Assembly: GCA_921293015.1 (NCBI GenBank)
Contig: OV121092.1
Coordinates: 26,397,264-26,461,263 of the forward strand
DNA length: 64,000 bases
Direction: 5' to 3'
DNA from: Phorcus lineatus
Taxonomy: Eukaryota; Mollusca; Gastropoda; Trochida; Trochidae
In this document: positions 45,700 through 57,373 of the stretch, piece by piece
Position numbering within the stretch: the first letter of the stretch is position 1
Layout: every line of letters starts with the position of its first letter
The notes under the pieces: generated by a model
Databases searched by the model: none
What the model saw: the letters and a program-made list of their open reading frames with translations, nothing else
What the model was told of the DNA's origin: nothing
Made by a program: the position numbers and the translations under genes

Positions 45700-48620
45700 A
45701 TTGGCTATATGATATGGCTAGTTTTGGTGCCAATGTGTGATTGGCTATATGAATGTTATCTGAAGCCTGATTGCCTAACTTTTTCAGCATTTCAATCATT
45801 ACGACCTCAGGTAATCTATATAAGGTTTTGAGAATCCTTTGTCCAGAAAAGAGGTTTCTTGTCAGGTTTACCACATAATCTGTCTTCATCAATACTTTCA
45901 ATAGAATTTGATGGCATTGCATTGAAAATAGGTTTCCCCTTTCTGTTGCCAAGGGTTCAGATTGATTTGGCAAGTACACAAATTTGCAACTAGAATTTTT
46001 TTTAATTATACCTTAATTTTTCTGGCATAAGTTTCTGAAGAATATTTTGTCTTAAAAGAGTATCCTTGCAGGTTTGCCAAATGATTTGTCTTGTCTTTGA
46101 TTTACACACAGGGAATAATTTGAAAATAAAATCCACCCAGGGCATATGGATTTTGCTCAGACAAAACTATATACTTGACCTTTATCCTGGAAAGAAAAAA
46201 CATAGGGGTCTCGCTTGGTCGAAACCTTTATGGTGTCAAGCAGGGAACAATTGGCACTGCAATGAAAATAGGTTTACACTTTGGCATCATCCAGGGTTCA
46301 CATTGATCTTGAGATTTGGCAAGTACATAAATCTGATGTTGGAACTTTTTCAAATATATCATTACCTATTCACATATTTTTCTCAGGAATATTTCTCCTA
46401 TAAAGTATCCCATTGAATTGACCAAATTAACTGTTTGGGTTGATTCTTTACAATATCAAGAAGGGAATAATTTGTTAATGAATTTGGAATCACCCTGGAG
46501 CTAAAATATTATGTATGAAAAAGTTATTCAGTGAAAGTTTTTCCTGGAAATTTTGACATATCTTTCTCAGGATTCCTTTGTCAAGAAAATAGATATCTTT
46601 CCTAGGTGAAACTTTTATAGTATCAAGCGGGGAATAATTGGCACAGTATTGAAAATAGATCTGCCCTTTGGCATCATCCATGGTCCTTATTGATTCTGAG
46701 ATTTGGCAAGTACGTAAGTCTGCAGCTGGAAGTTTATTCTCGAAATAATATGGTAATCTTTGTCACAAAACTTTCGTCCTTATGTCCAGGAAATAAGTAG
46801 CCCTGCAGTAAAGATGCCAGACCTGTCCAGCTCGATGTCTTTGCTCTATGATATGCCCAAGGGTCAGTATTAATCTTGAGATTTGACATGCACTTTTGTC
46901 CATTCTTGAAAAAGAATCTTAACTTTTTTCTCAATATTAATATGTTGAGATTTGGTATGGACAAATATCACTTTAATTTTATTTTTTATAATTAATCTAG
47001 ATTTTGATCACAAAGCCTTTGTCCTTTTGTCCTGAAAATTGGTATCGCTGCTGGTGAGATGACAAATCTATTGAGGTCAATGCTTTTTATAGTTAGCGTT
47101 AATCAGAAGATAGCTGTTACTCCACTGAAAATAGGTTTGGTCTTAGGTGGCGCCAAAGGTCAAAATTGATCTTTAGATTAGGCAAGAACATCTGTCCCTG
47201 GAATTGTCCTGGAAATTAAACCTAAACATTGTCACATAACTTTGTCAGGATAGTGAAATCATGTTAAACAAAAGATATCTTAGAAACACGTTTCCACTTG
47301 TGTCCCCTTTGTTTGTTTTTGATTGACAAATTGTCTGTTGTGATTGAAGTCATTGTTCCTAACACTTAAAACAACTGGTTTGTCCATTGTTCATATATGT
47401 TTCTATAGGCTTAAATAAACTTGATTTTTTAAAAATAAGACAATGTGTTTTGTTTCTGGAAAGTGCAAAATCCTTTAATCTTGGAGTCTCAACAAAGCAT
47501 TATGGATTTTACATAATGTCCCATGCAAAGCAATGTGGAAAACATAATGTTTTCACCTTGTCCGTTATTCCGAAATGTTTTTTTTCTGTTTTTTTTTTAC
47601 CCTATTTTTTCTGTTTTCTATAGAATCAATTTGAACTTTTTGCATTGGAAGCAGGGAGTGTATGCTTGTATTTCAGACCATATCTAAAAAACTTTTATTA
47701 TTTCTTTATGAAACTTGGTATGTAGTTAGACCAAGTGATGGAGCTGTGCCTTTCGATACTTTGGTTATTCTGATTTTTTTCCCCGGTTTCCATGGTAACA
47801 ATGTGAGCTTAGTTCATTTGGGGTCAGGGACCTTTTCTGCCCTCTATTTCAAACTCTGTTCAGTATTAGTTTATGAGACTGGTAATGTAATTAGACCTAG
47901 TGATGGAGTGTTGTCTTTGACTATGTTAGTTTTATTTCTTCTAATTTCCATGGAAACATTTTTAACTTGTGCATGTGGCGGGGGTAGGCACCTTTCTGGC
48001 CTGTACCGAGGTTTGGTGCAAATAATGACAGGTATTTATTTGTGCCTGTTGCCAAAATAGAACCTGTGAGCATAATATATCTTGAAGAGACTGAAATGCT
48101 TTTGACCTTTTTCATCAGTGTCCCCCAAGGTTGATATCAATCATAAAACTTGGCGCCAACATGGATTGTTTTGTGTCTGTCACTATATAAGGATCTGTGA
48201 CCATTATATGGCGATCTTGAAACTACTAAAAAACCTTTTTCTTTAAAAATGTTTTGTCTATCAGTGTCTACCATGGCATATACTGATTCTTCAAAAACTT
48301 AGTGCCAAGATTGATGTCTTCAGTCTGTCGATTAGAAGGATTCTATGAATATATATATATAGTGTATCATTCTTGAGGTACATAAAATTGTTAAATGTGG
48401 ATGGTAAACCCTGGCTATATTGACCTTTCCACATTCCCATTTTACTTTTTAAACAGAATTGATATGTTGATGAAGCAATAATGTTGACAAAGATTTGTTC
48501 ATGGATACATGTCCTTTGGGAAAAAGAGTTCAGTGTCCCCTAAGGTCCATATTGATCCTGCAGAGACTTGGTTCCAATAATAATGGTTTTGTGTCAGTTC
48601 TTGCCGCCAGTGATGGATGG
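45700..48620. repeat. Ancient tandem array, unit roughly 250-320 bp
   Basis: Recurring ordered words mark at least nine diverged monomers: TTTGTCCAGAAAA-like, TTGAAAATAGGTTT, CATCCAGGGTTCA/CCAAGGTTGA, ATTGATCTTGAGATTTGG and CAAGTACATAAAT. The copies are so diverged that none of the open frames inside (such as 46066-46416) is conserved from unit to unit, which argues against a coding origin. Confidence 0.6.
47672..48020. repeat. Pair of about 175-bp repeats with palindromic TTTCCATGG
   Basis: Both copies have TATGAxACTGGTATGTA-like words, TTAGACCAAGTGATGGAG or TTAGACCTAGTGATGGAG, and GTTTCCATGG or ATTTCCATGG followed by AACA. The 132-codon frame 47662-48060 simply reads through both copies. 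Similar blocks are common in molluscan genomes in my recollection. Confidence 0.65.
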
Positions 48621-49133
48621 AATCACTTGATGAGCTGACTAAAGTAGGTCAAGGGCTTTCTGCCTTTTTCTAGTTATTTTCATTACCTGCGGAGCACCAA
48701 CGTTGGAATATGTGACAATATGGAAAAGCTTTGTAGTAGTATAGATTTAACTTAAATTACAAGTTTTTCTCATTTTCCATATATAGGAATATTAGTTTCT
48801 TTGTAATTTCATTGACTATTGTAATTTTCTGTAAGTTGGAGGAATAATAATTGATTAAGGTTGAAAGGAACTTTGTTGTGGTCTTTGTCATTGACACTAA
48901 GTGTTACTGTAATTGTAATTCCCTTTAATAGAACACGATTTTAAGCATATAAGAAGTTTCCGCCTCAAAAAAAATGCAACACATTTTTTATTCTTGCAGT
49001 GTGTTGCTTAAGTCTAGACTTGCTGAATGAGGACCTAAGCTATTATAAATGGAACAACATGACTATTCCTGTAGTAGTAAATACATAAGTACAAGTACAT
49101 ACTTTGTAGTTGATGATATATCAAAGGACACAG

Positions 49134-49425
49134 AGGGTGGGATAGTGAAGTGGTTAGCGCGTTTGCCTTCAGTGGTTTGAATCCTGCCAGGGGCTTGGCA
49201 ACCTTGTTTGCATTAGAGAACTGTTCTACAAACAGTTATGTTTTTGTGCAATTCTACATTGAATTTCATAGCAGTACCACCCTTGGTTTTGCTAGTTCTA
49301 GCGGATGCTCGTAGGTTTCACCGCTATACATAGCCACAAGGGTTTTGTGGGTTTTCTCCCTGCAATAATACTAGCAGCCGTGATATAAATGAAATATTCT
49401 TTAAAGTGGTTTTGAAACCAAAATC
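49134..49425 (+). mobile_element. SINE, first of a tandem pair, diverged
   Basis: The head GGGTGGGATAGTGAAGTGGT lacks about 20 bp around the anticodon region. Body blocks are present with many changes. The tail is unusual: AAAGTGGTTTTGAAACC then AAAATC (49403-49425) in place of the normal GCGGCGTTAAAC. The next SINE begins immediately. Confidence 0.92.
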
Positions 49426-49718
49426 GGGGGGCGGGATAGCGCAGTGGTTAGCACGTTCGGCTTCGGATCAGGTCTGTGGTTCGAATCCCGCCAGGGGCTC
49501 TGCAATTTTGTTTGCAGTAGAGAACTGTTCTACACACAGTCAGGTTTGGGTGCAATGCTACACTGAAAATCAGCGCAGTACCACCCATGGTTCGCTAGTT
49601 CCAGCCGATGCTCGCAGGTTTCACCACAATGCATATAGCTACAAGGGTGTTGTGGGCTTTCTCCCTGCAGCCGTGATATAAATGAAGTATTCTTGAAAGT
49701 GGTTTTGAAACCAAAATC
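49426..49718 (+). mobile_element. SINE, second of a tandem pair
   Basis: The head GGGGCGGGATAGCGCAGT and B box GGTTCGAATCC are intact. The body is well conserved, with a small deletion of the AATAATACTAG block. It ends with the same 23-bp variant tail as the first copy (49696-49718 identical to 49403-49425). The repeat is either a target duplication, with the element lacking its own tail, or a subfamily tail spread by recombination. Confidence 0.95.
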
Positions 49719-50025
49719 AACCCTCTAGTATCAAAGCTTAATGATATTTTAGGCAACATTCTCTGTAACTTTAGAGTCACAAAAGGCTTCTATTCTCTGC
49801 ACAAGAAAACATTAACTTAATTTTTATTGATCCATTAAAACACCAAAGAAGCAGGCTATTCACTTATAGATATTTCTGTCATGTTTCGTTTTCTTCTGGG
49901 AGATTAAATTCTTTTTATCTTGATCTAAATTTGACAGTTTGAGTATTGTGACTATAGAAATGTGTTCTGGAAGTTGAGGCATTTCAAAATGTCATTGTCA
50001 TTCCTTTGTAGTTGGAAGAAATTTA

Positions 50026-50050
50026 TACCATATTTGACATTTTAGGCGCC
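50026..50050 (+). mobile_element. Fragment of a TA-type DNA element end
   Basis: TACCATATTTGACATTTTAG followed by GCGCC resembles the terminal sequences at 10324 and 55884. No opposite end is visible nearby. Confidence 0.35.
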
Positions 50051-50199
50051 ATATATGTTTAGAAAATTTAAGAAGGTTGACGCTTAACAAAATGGCTGAC
50101 CATTCTTTGAATGAGTAATAATGTCCAGGTGTATGGTTTATTTCTGATATTTGCACAAAATATATAATTGGATTTTCTCCTACCTGTACATAGTTTAAA

Positions 50200-50450
50200 C
50201 GGCTTAAATAGCACAGTTGTTAGTGCAAGAAGTCTGTGGTTTCAATCCTGCCAGCTCTCAGCAGCTTTGTCTGCAGTAGAGAAGTGTTCTATAAGCAGTA
50301 AGGTTTTGGTGCAATGCTACACTGAATTTTAGAAAAGTACAACCTTTATGCATAGTAACAATGGTGTTGTGGGCTTTCTCCCTGCAATAATACTAGCAGC
50401 CATGATTTAAGTGAAATACTCTTAAAAGTAGCATTAAGCCCCAAATCACC
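50200..50450 (+). mobile_element. Diverged SINE
   Basis: ATAGCACAGTTGTTAGTGC (A-box region), GGTTTCAATCCTGCC (B-box region), GTAGAGAAGTGTTCTA, AATGCTACACTGAA, GGGCTTTCTCCCTGCA and a CACCTTA-ended tail appear in the correct order, with a shortened middle. Confidence 0.9.
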
Positions 50451-52519
50451 TTAAAAGTTTGACGCAATCATATCTATAATGCATAAGTGACAATGTGCGG
50501 AATCAGCATTTTTATATTTTACAGAAATATCTCATTTTTGTAAAAAACTGAAAAAATTCTTTTCATGTTGGAAAAGTCATTAAAAAAATTTGTGATATGT
50601 TGCACACATGTACATATAATTAACGCAACCTGCAGATTCATAAGCTGGTATAGAAAGATATACGGCTTTGGAATGTGCAGGATTTCTTTTACTGTTCAAT
50701 TCTTTGTCAAAGTCTCATGATAAATGGATGGTATATATGCATTCTCAACACAGCAGGTAGATTTTAGTATATTTTCACATTAAGTCTCTTGGCAGTTCAG
50801 CAATAACAAGCATTAGTTTCAAACACCTGTTGGATGATAGGTAATATATCTCTCTATATGCACTATATAGCATTCCAGGGATGTCAGGTCTGATAAAAGA
50901 GAGGATTGTCAGACAATCTCAATTTTCTCTGCAACCTAGCTTGTTTGTTTTCAATTAATTGGTCATTTTTCATATGATAATTGGCATAACCATTTCCACT
51001 GAGAGTTGTTTGCCTTGGTACTCTGTCCTAATATGTCAGTAAAGATGGACAGTATATAAAAAGTTGTTTTGTGGTATCCTCATAAGTATCGTACTGCTTA
51101 TCTCCCCTTGATAAATGTTAAACCATTGTATTTTACGTTTGGATCAGATCATCAAAGTGTATATTGATCATTCGAGTTAAAACCAAAAATCATATGTACC
51201 ATCATTCATTAGAAAAATTCATTTTTGGGTTTTGTCATAATTTTATTTGTTGCAATAAATACTTTCTTAATTTGGCCTAACATCTTTGCTCTGCATTGAA
51301 ACTATTCTTATGTCCATGAAATATGGTTGGTCTATAGGTTTTGCAGTACATATACCACAAGATTTTCCAGATAACAACTTTTTTATTGTCAAGATCTCAA
51401 CGTTTCTGAGTCCTGAAAACTCTCTTTTAAGTAAGATTTTTGGAATTAGACAATGGGATACTAATAAATGACACCAATGAGGTGTTTTTCCACACGCCAA
51501 ACCTGATGAAGGAATAAGCAAATACTTCAAAACCTCACTATTTTCACAATGAAGAAGTTGTTATCTAGAAAATGTTTCTGTTCTCATGAATGCCACTTCT
51601 AAATGCTCTCTAAAGATATGAGGCTTATCATATACACAGTGTAGTTCCAATGCTTTGCAGGTTCCAGGTAGATAAGTTATGAGTAAGAGGTTTCACTGCA
51701 ATGCAAAGTAAAGGATGTAGCTGCAGGCTTTCTCCCTGTGATAGGCATTGCAACTGTATCATCTAGTTGTTCTTCAATGATTGGATAAGGCCAATTAATT
51801 TTTGAATTTGAGCTAACATTTTAATAGAAAATAAAGAAAGATTAAACCTTCAGGCTGTCGACCGTCTTATTTTACACTTTGGATAACTGCATGCCCCTGA
51901 TGAAAGCTGTTTTTCAGATATTGGATTTTCTTCAATATCTTTAAAGACAAACATAATTAAGTAGTATGCAATTTCAAATTAAACAACAACCATAAGCAAC
52001 AAGTGTTGCTGTTAAGGTTTTAAGTAACAAGACATTTTCACTTAAAAACTCTGTTGATGTTTTGCTTTGGATATAGAAATTTAAAAATAAATTGTTTGGC
52101 TTGATAGCAGATTACACTTTATCACTTTAATGAAAAAAACAAATTAAATGTTTTGACATATTGTGACATTTTTTAATCAATGAAGAAAATCAAATTTCAG
52201 TCATAGTTTGGCGTGATTGCAGATTAAATATTATATAAATACATTCTCTCAATTAGATCTAATTACAAAGGTCATAATCCGTATTGAGAAAACTGATACC
52301 AGGCTATAACAATATCACCAATATTAACTAGGGTAATATTTCTACAATGTAAGTATAACCATATCGGATATTGTCAAATGTCAGAGGTGCAATAAATCTT
52401 CATGATAGTTGAATAGAAGATGTCAAACATATATCATTTCATTCTTTATTGCAAACTCATGATATTTAGAATATGTTAAAGCTTTTCATTCATTAAATGT
52501 TTGGCTTTTGAATAAGTGT
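50451..52519. other. Unassigned, with a SINE body fragment
   Basis: At 51690-51780 GGTTTCACTGCAATGCAAAG and GCAGGCTTTCTCCCTGTGAT form an isolated plus-strand SINE body fragment. No gene is recognised. The frames at 51267-51530 (minus) and 51286-51471 (plus) overlap each other and lack domains. Confidence 0.5.
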
Positions 52520-52905
52520 TCTGGGGTTCATGCCCGCCAGGTCCTCGACAACTTTTTATGATGTAGAAAACTATGATAAATTTTAATAATTTACAATTCC
52601 TTTATCGATAAAATTTTTTTTCTTTGGGCTCCTAATTGCAGTGTATTCAGTCAATCTAGAGTTACTGAATGTGGACCTAGACTGTCCATTATATACACAG
52701 TCATGAAGCAGGACTATAAAACTGTTCTATATGCAGCAAGGTTTGGGTGCAATGCTACACCAAATTTCACCTCAATACCACCCATGGTTCATTGTTTCAG
52801 ACGATGCTTGTTGGTTTCACCGCAATTTATATAGCCATAATAGTGTTGCAGGCTTTCTCCTTGCAATAAAACTAGCAACCTTAATGCGGTGTTAAACCAA
52901 TAATC
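52520..52905 (+). mobile_element. SINE with an internal insertion of about 140 bp
   Basis: GGGTTCATGCCCGCCAGG and TCGACAAC belong to the head. Unrelated sequence then runs from about 52576 to 52715, and the body resumes at AAAACTGTTCTATATGCAGC. It ends TTAATGCGGTGTTAAACC. The inserted stretch shows no transposon ends that I can see. Confidence 0.85.
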
Positions 52906-53019
52906 TGGCCGTAAAAATATCATTTCCTCTGTTCACTCTGAGTAAGGAACTTGATATTCAGGTCTGTACGTCCATATGTATGTCCATATGTATGTCGATC
53001 CTATTCCCTGTTATTAGAG

Positions 53020-53337
53020 TGAGTGAGTGAGTGAGTTGGGCTTTAACGCCGCTTTCAAGATTATTTCACTTATATCGCGGCTGCTAGTATTATTGCAGGG
53101 AGAAAGCCCGCAACACCATTGTGGCTATGCATTGAGGTGAAACCTGCGAGCATCGGCTGGAACTATAGTGAACCATGGGTGGTACTGCACTGAAACTCAG
53201 TGTAACATTGCACCCAAACCTGACTGCGTGTAGAACAGTTCTCTACTGCAGACAAAGTTGCCGAGCCCCTGGCAGGATTCGAACCACGGACCTCTTGATC
53301 CGAAGCCGAACGCGCTAACCACTGCGCTATTTCCCCC
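53020..53337 (-). mobile_element. Full-length SINE, the only minus-strand copy
   Basis: It is 318 bp with a perfect 14-bp target duplication CCCTGTTATTAGAG (53006-53019 and 53338-53351). Read on the minus strand it has the head with TAGCGCAGTGGTTAGCGC, a near-perfect B box (GGTTCGAATCC), the full body, GCGGCGTTAAAG and an (ACTC)n tetramer tail rather than the (CACCT)n pentamer of other full-length copies. It is young. Confidence 0.97.
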
Positions 53338-53351
53338 CCCTGTTATTAGAG

Positions 53352-53839
53352 CAATACCTCATAACAGCAGCAGCTAGTGTCTTCATATTTGGTACCATCT
53401 TCATATGGGGAATACACAGACATCAGTTGATACGGGTGTCACTTCGAGACTTTAACCAGCTTTTAAAGTATATTTGTTTTGTTGTTGTTTTCTCAATGAA
53501 ACAAAAGTGTAGTAAACAGCGTTTACTTGTTCTTGGTTCATTTACGTAATACTGATTTAATGTTTATTTATGTGTAACTAAGAACTGGTTTATAAAGAAT
53601 TTTGAAGGTCCTACATTCATACCAGTTATATTTCAAACCGTTAATGGGTCCAAGAATATAAGCATTATGAAAAGCTTAAATGAAAAATCAAAAGTAAGAT
53701 TATTTTTAAAAATTTTTTCTTAAGACAAAGGGAGACTAGTGTTATCATCACTAAAATTATTTCCTTTAGCAATTGTTTGGAAGAAGTATGTCTACAGTTA
53801 AAATGTTAACATTCTACTATATAAAGTGAGAAGTCTTTG
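53352..53839. other. No recognisable feature
   Basis: AT-rich sequence between two SINEs, with no open frame or repeat of note. Confidence 0.45.
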
Positions 53840-54104
53840 AGGGCAGGACAGGGCAGGGGTTAGCTTCAGATCAATATAGGTCTGTGGTTCAAATCCCGCC
53901 AGGGGCTCAGCAACTTTGTAGAGAACTGTTCTACAATGCTACACTGAATATCAGCGCAGTACCACCCATGGTTCGCTAGTTCCAGCCGATGCTCGCAGGT
54001 TTCACCGCAATGCATAGCCACAATGTTGTTGCGGGCTTTCTCCCTGCAATAATACTAGCAGCCGCGATATAAGTGAAATAATCTTGAAAGCGGCTTTAAA
54101 CCCA
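53840..54104 (+). mobile_element. SINE with internal deletions
   Basis: The head is shortened (GGACAGGGCAGGGGTTAGC), the B box is GGTTCAAATCC, and the CTGCAGTA and GTCAGGTTTGGGTG blocks are missing. The rest of the body, from ATCAGCGCAGTACCACCCAT to GAAAGCGGCTTTAAACCC, is almost perfect. The deletions therefore probably occurred in an otherwise young copy. Confidence 0.93.
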
Positions 54105-54228
54105 AAGTTTCTGTTGCATTTTAGGTAGGGAAGTAAAGGGATCGAGCTCAAGAAAACTTTACAACTATTATCAATTAAAAGAAAATTGCTTTTTTAAAAT
54201 ACAACAACCATGAATAAAGGTGAAGGTG

Positions 54229-54356
54229 CTCACACTAAAATGGACTGATGCAGTGACATATTCTTAAACGAATAAACAATGTTATACAAATCAAATTCTC
54301 TTTTTAAATGGTACAAAGGTTCTCACACTAAAATGGACTGATGCAGTGACACTATT
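54229..54356. repeat. Short direct repeat, period about 93 bp
   Basis: CTCACACTAAAATGGACTGA followed by TGCAGTGACA occurs at 54229 and 54322, nearly identical, with unrelated sequence between. Confidence 0.9.
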
Positions 54357-54804
54357 CTACGATTCAGATTTATTTTTTTCTTTTGTCCATGTTGTCAATA
54401 TCATCACAACAGTGTCATCAACTGCTTTTCAAATGCTTTTCAAAATTATGCTGTCTGAAAATTAAACTTACGACTTTGTGAATGTAAATTTCACAATGAC
54501 ATACAATCACAAAACCTGTGAAAAATTGTTTGTGATTTATGATATGACATTCGTAATTATCTTTGTCATATTACTTGCCAGAATGAAGGTGTTGTTTTTT
54601 GTGCAGCTAAATCGTCATTAAAGACTCTAACTTTGATTAATGACCTGATAATTGTCAATGAAAAGACAGATTAATCATACTTAAACAGAATTTAAATATG
54701 TTACGTCTTGTCCTTGCCTTGTGATTTGAAATATTCTGGGATAACCTTTATTACCCAGTGTCCAATCTTTAAAGTTTGCCATTGTCAGGGTTTCCTGTAT
54801 ATTA

Positions 54805-55100
54805 AGGTAGCATAGTGGTTAGCCTATTCGGCTTCAGATCAAGAGGTCAGTGGTTCAAATCCCGCCAGGGGCTCGGCAACTTTTTCTGCACTAGAGAACT
54901 GTTCTACACGCAATAAGGTTTGGGTGCAATGCTACACTGAGTACCACCCATGGTTCGCTAGTTCCAGCAAATGCTCGTAGGTTTCACCAAAATGCATAGC
55001 CACAATGGGGTGCAGGCTTTCTCTTGACACTGATACTAGCAGCCATGATTTAAGTGAAATCCTTTTGAAAATGTGTGAAACACCAAACCACCTCACCAGA
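54805..55100 (+). mobile_element. SINE with recognisable target duplication
   Basis: CCTGTATATTA (54794-54804) and CCTGAATATTA (55101-55111) flank it (10 of 11 matching). The head is diverged (TAGCATAGTGGTTAGCC) and the B box is GGTTCAAATCC. The body lacks the AAATTCAGCGC block. The tail is AAACACCAAACCACCTCACC. Confidence 0.94.
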
Positions 55101-55111
55101 CCTGAATATTA

Positions 55112-55881
55112 GCCACTAAGAATAGTTTACCACTTATATTCATTCAATGGTTTATGTTTTTATCTACATACTTACACTTTTCTAGTATATATAAAAATTT
55201 GTTAAAATCATGATGTAAACATACCATCAAAAGTCATGGGTATTTATTGAATATGTTTATTTTGAAAAATTCTGTGCTTGAAGTCAGATATTTACAATTA
55301 TCTTGCAGGTTACGTTTTAGAAATCTTGTTATCTGTAATGTTGTTTTTCTCATACCTGCTGCTAGATTGCCTTGCCTGCCTTTCATCTGTTCGTTATAGT
55401 GCTCACATTACCTGATGTTGTATAAACGACTTTTACAGGTGTAACATAATGCACGTGTAAATTTCTAAGGTGACCTTGAAGAAAGGTGTTACACTCAAAG
55501 AAGGTCAATGTCGAGACTGCAGTTATATGAATTGGGTTACGGTTGTTTTATAGTACGAAGAAACATGCCTTATCTAAGAACTAATTAACCCTTTCAGTTT
55601 GAGGGTCACATCCAGGTTTTTTTTTTAAGCTATGCACTTTCATTCACAACAGTTGTCCAAAATAAGCTTTTCTGATTTTGTAAGCCATCCATGTAGATTT
55701 TAGCTAATTTGTTTGGAACTTAACTTTGGGACAGGAGTTGCTGGTTTGGGAGCTAATAGGGCTGAATCGGGAAGGAGGGGTTAAAATGGGAGGGGCACTC
55801 TAGCAAGTTTTTGTCATGGAAATGAAATTATCTCACAAAAGGAAAATAAACGTTACAAATGGGAAGACAATGTTTTATGAT
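55112..55881. other. No recognisable feature
   Basis: AT-rich sequence with one less AT-rich patch at about 55740-55800 (GGGAAGGAGGGGTTAAAATG). No gene is called. Confidence 0.45.
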
Positions 55882-55883
55882 TA

Positions 55884-56234
55884 CCGTATTCGACGTGATA
55901 AGCGCCTGGGGCGCTTAAAAAATTGGTAAAAGGGGGCGCTAATTAAAACGATAAAAATTGTCCTCAAGTTTAGTCTTGAAAGTGTTTTCTTACGATACAC
56001 ATGTCTTTGAAATATGGTTTTATAACTTTTATCATTTTGGTGGTGGCTGGGGGTCTTGAAATACCCTGTATTCTTCACTTTAGTGGAAGTAAAAGACTTA
56101 TTGCAAGACTGAAAAACCTTCTTCAATGAATCAGCATGCAAGGTAAGCAATGTTGAGAGGTTGGCGCTAAATCAGGACGCATATTGTTCAGTCAAAAACG
56201 TGGTGGGTGGGCGCTTATATAGAGTCGAATACGG
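55884..56234. mobile_element. TA-flanked MITE, 351 bp
   Basis: The terminal inverted repeats begin CCGTATTCGAC on both ends and continue with related GATAAGCGCC and ATATAAGCGCCC. TA flanks each end (55882-55883 and 56235-56236), as expected for Tc1/mariner-like targeting. The minus-strand frame 55881-56150 reads out of the left end and shows no transposase motif. The family includes 10324 and probably 13581-14984. Confidence 0.93.
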
Positions 56235-56236
56235 TA

Positions 56237-57373
56237 CATGGATTTCTTGAACAGAGTATGGAGAAACTGCCCAATTCAAATTGCATCACTTGAATGAGTC
56301 AAGTTGTTCACACTAAAATTGAAACATGCAGTCTTCTCTTCATGCATGGTACCTAATCTACGCATACGGACAGTTGAGTTGAACCTACCCTATCTGGAGA
56401 AGAAATCTTTTACATAATCTAAAGGATAAAAAAATAAGACACATTTTAAAATAATGATACAGTGTCTTTAAAGAGCAGCTTCTAGAAAGAAAAATTTGGA
56501 ACTTTTTGAAAATTTGACTAACGAGGAAGTGTAACGTATGCTTTATATATAATACATTTAGTGTAAAACTATTGTGTTTACTCTTATACAATCTGACTGA
56601 ATGACAGATGGCAGGTTAATATCGCTGTCAAGGTCTTGACCATTTGCTGCCTTTGGTCAAAACATCCTAAAGATTTACTGTCCACTTTGACCTCACAGTA
56701 TTAAATCAAGAAACAATTTTCCTCTTGGTGTCACCAACAGGTCACTTGGACATCAGGTAGAATTGAAAAGGACCGAAGATTGTAGAAAGATGGAGATTTG
56801 ATATTCATAGATTGGCGGAAACGATTATCAACCTAGCTCAGAGCAATTTCTTTAAAGAGCAAACTGTCCTTGATTTTTTTTGTGTGTTTAGTTGTTGACA
56901 ATGTGGTAAATAATCACTCTTTGTGGCAAGTTCATGTGAACCAACCCCACATAGCGCTAAATTAAAAAAAAAAAAGAAGAATTATTTCTGTTGATTTGGT
57001 TTGTGATTTTTTCATTTGCGTGTTATAGATTTTTATTGTCATTTAGAACAATTATTTTTGAGTTATCCCCTTCATGACTGCTCAAACAAATTGTCTTTTT
57101 CTCTACCAAAAATACCTATAACTATTTTACAATATTATATGCTGGCAGCACTTCTGATATGAAATTATTGAAATAAATGTGTTCCTCCCACATAATTGTT
57201 TTTTCCAATAAATAAATACCGCAGTAGTCACTTTCTGTAAAAATGTGCCCGAGAAACATTGTTATTTTTATGCAACCTTAGAAATTGATTGTTCCAGGAT
57301 CGGCCACCGAATTATATTAAATTGCCCAGTTGGATTAAGTGTTTGAAAGGCACGCGAATATTTCATAACATGA
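56237..57373. other. No recognisable feature
   Basis: AT-rich sequence. The minus-strand frame 56385-56591 has no domain. A poly-A run lies at about 56964-56976. Confidence 0.45.

Noticed and set aside
47662..48060. A 132-codon open frame
   Set aside because: It reads through two diverged copies of a 175-bp repeat, and the frame is not conserved between them.
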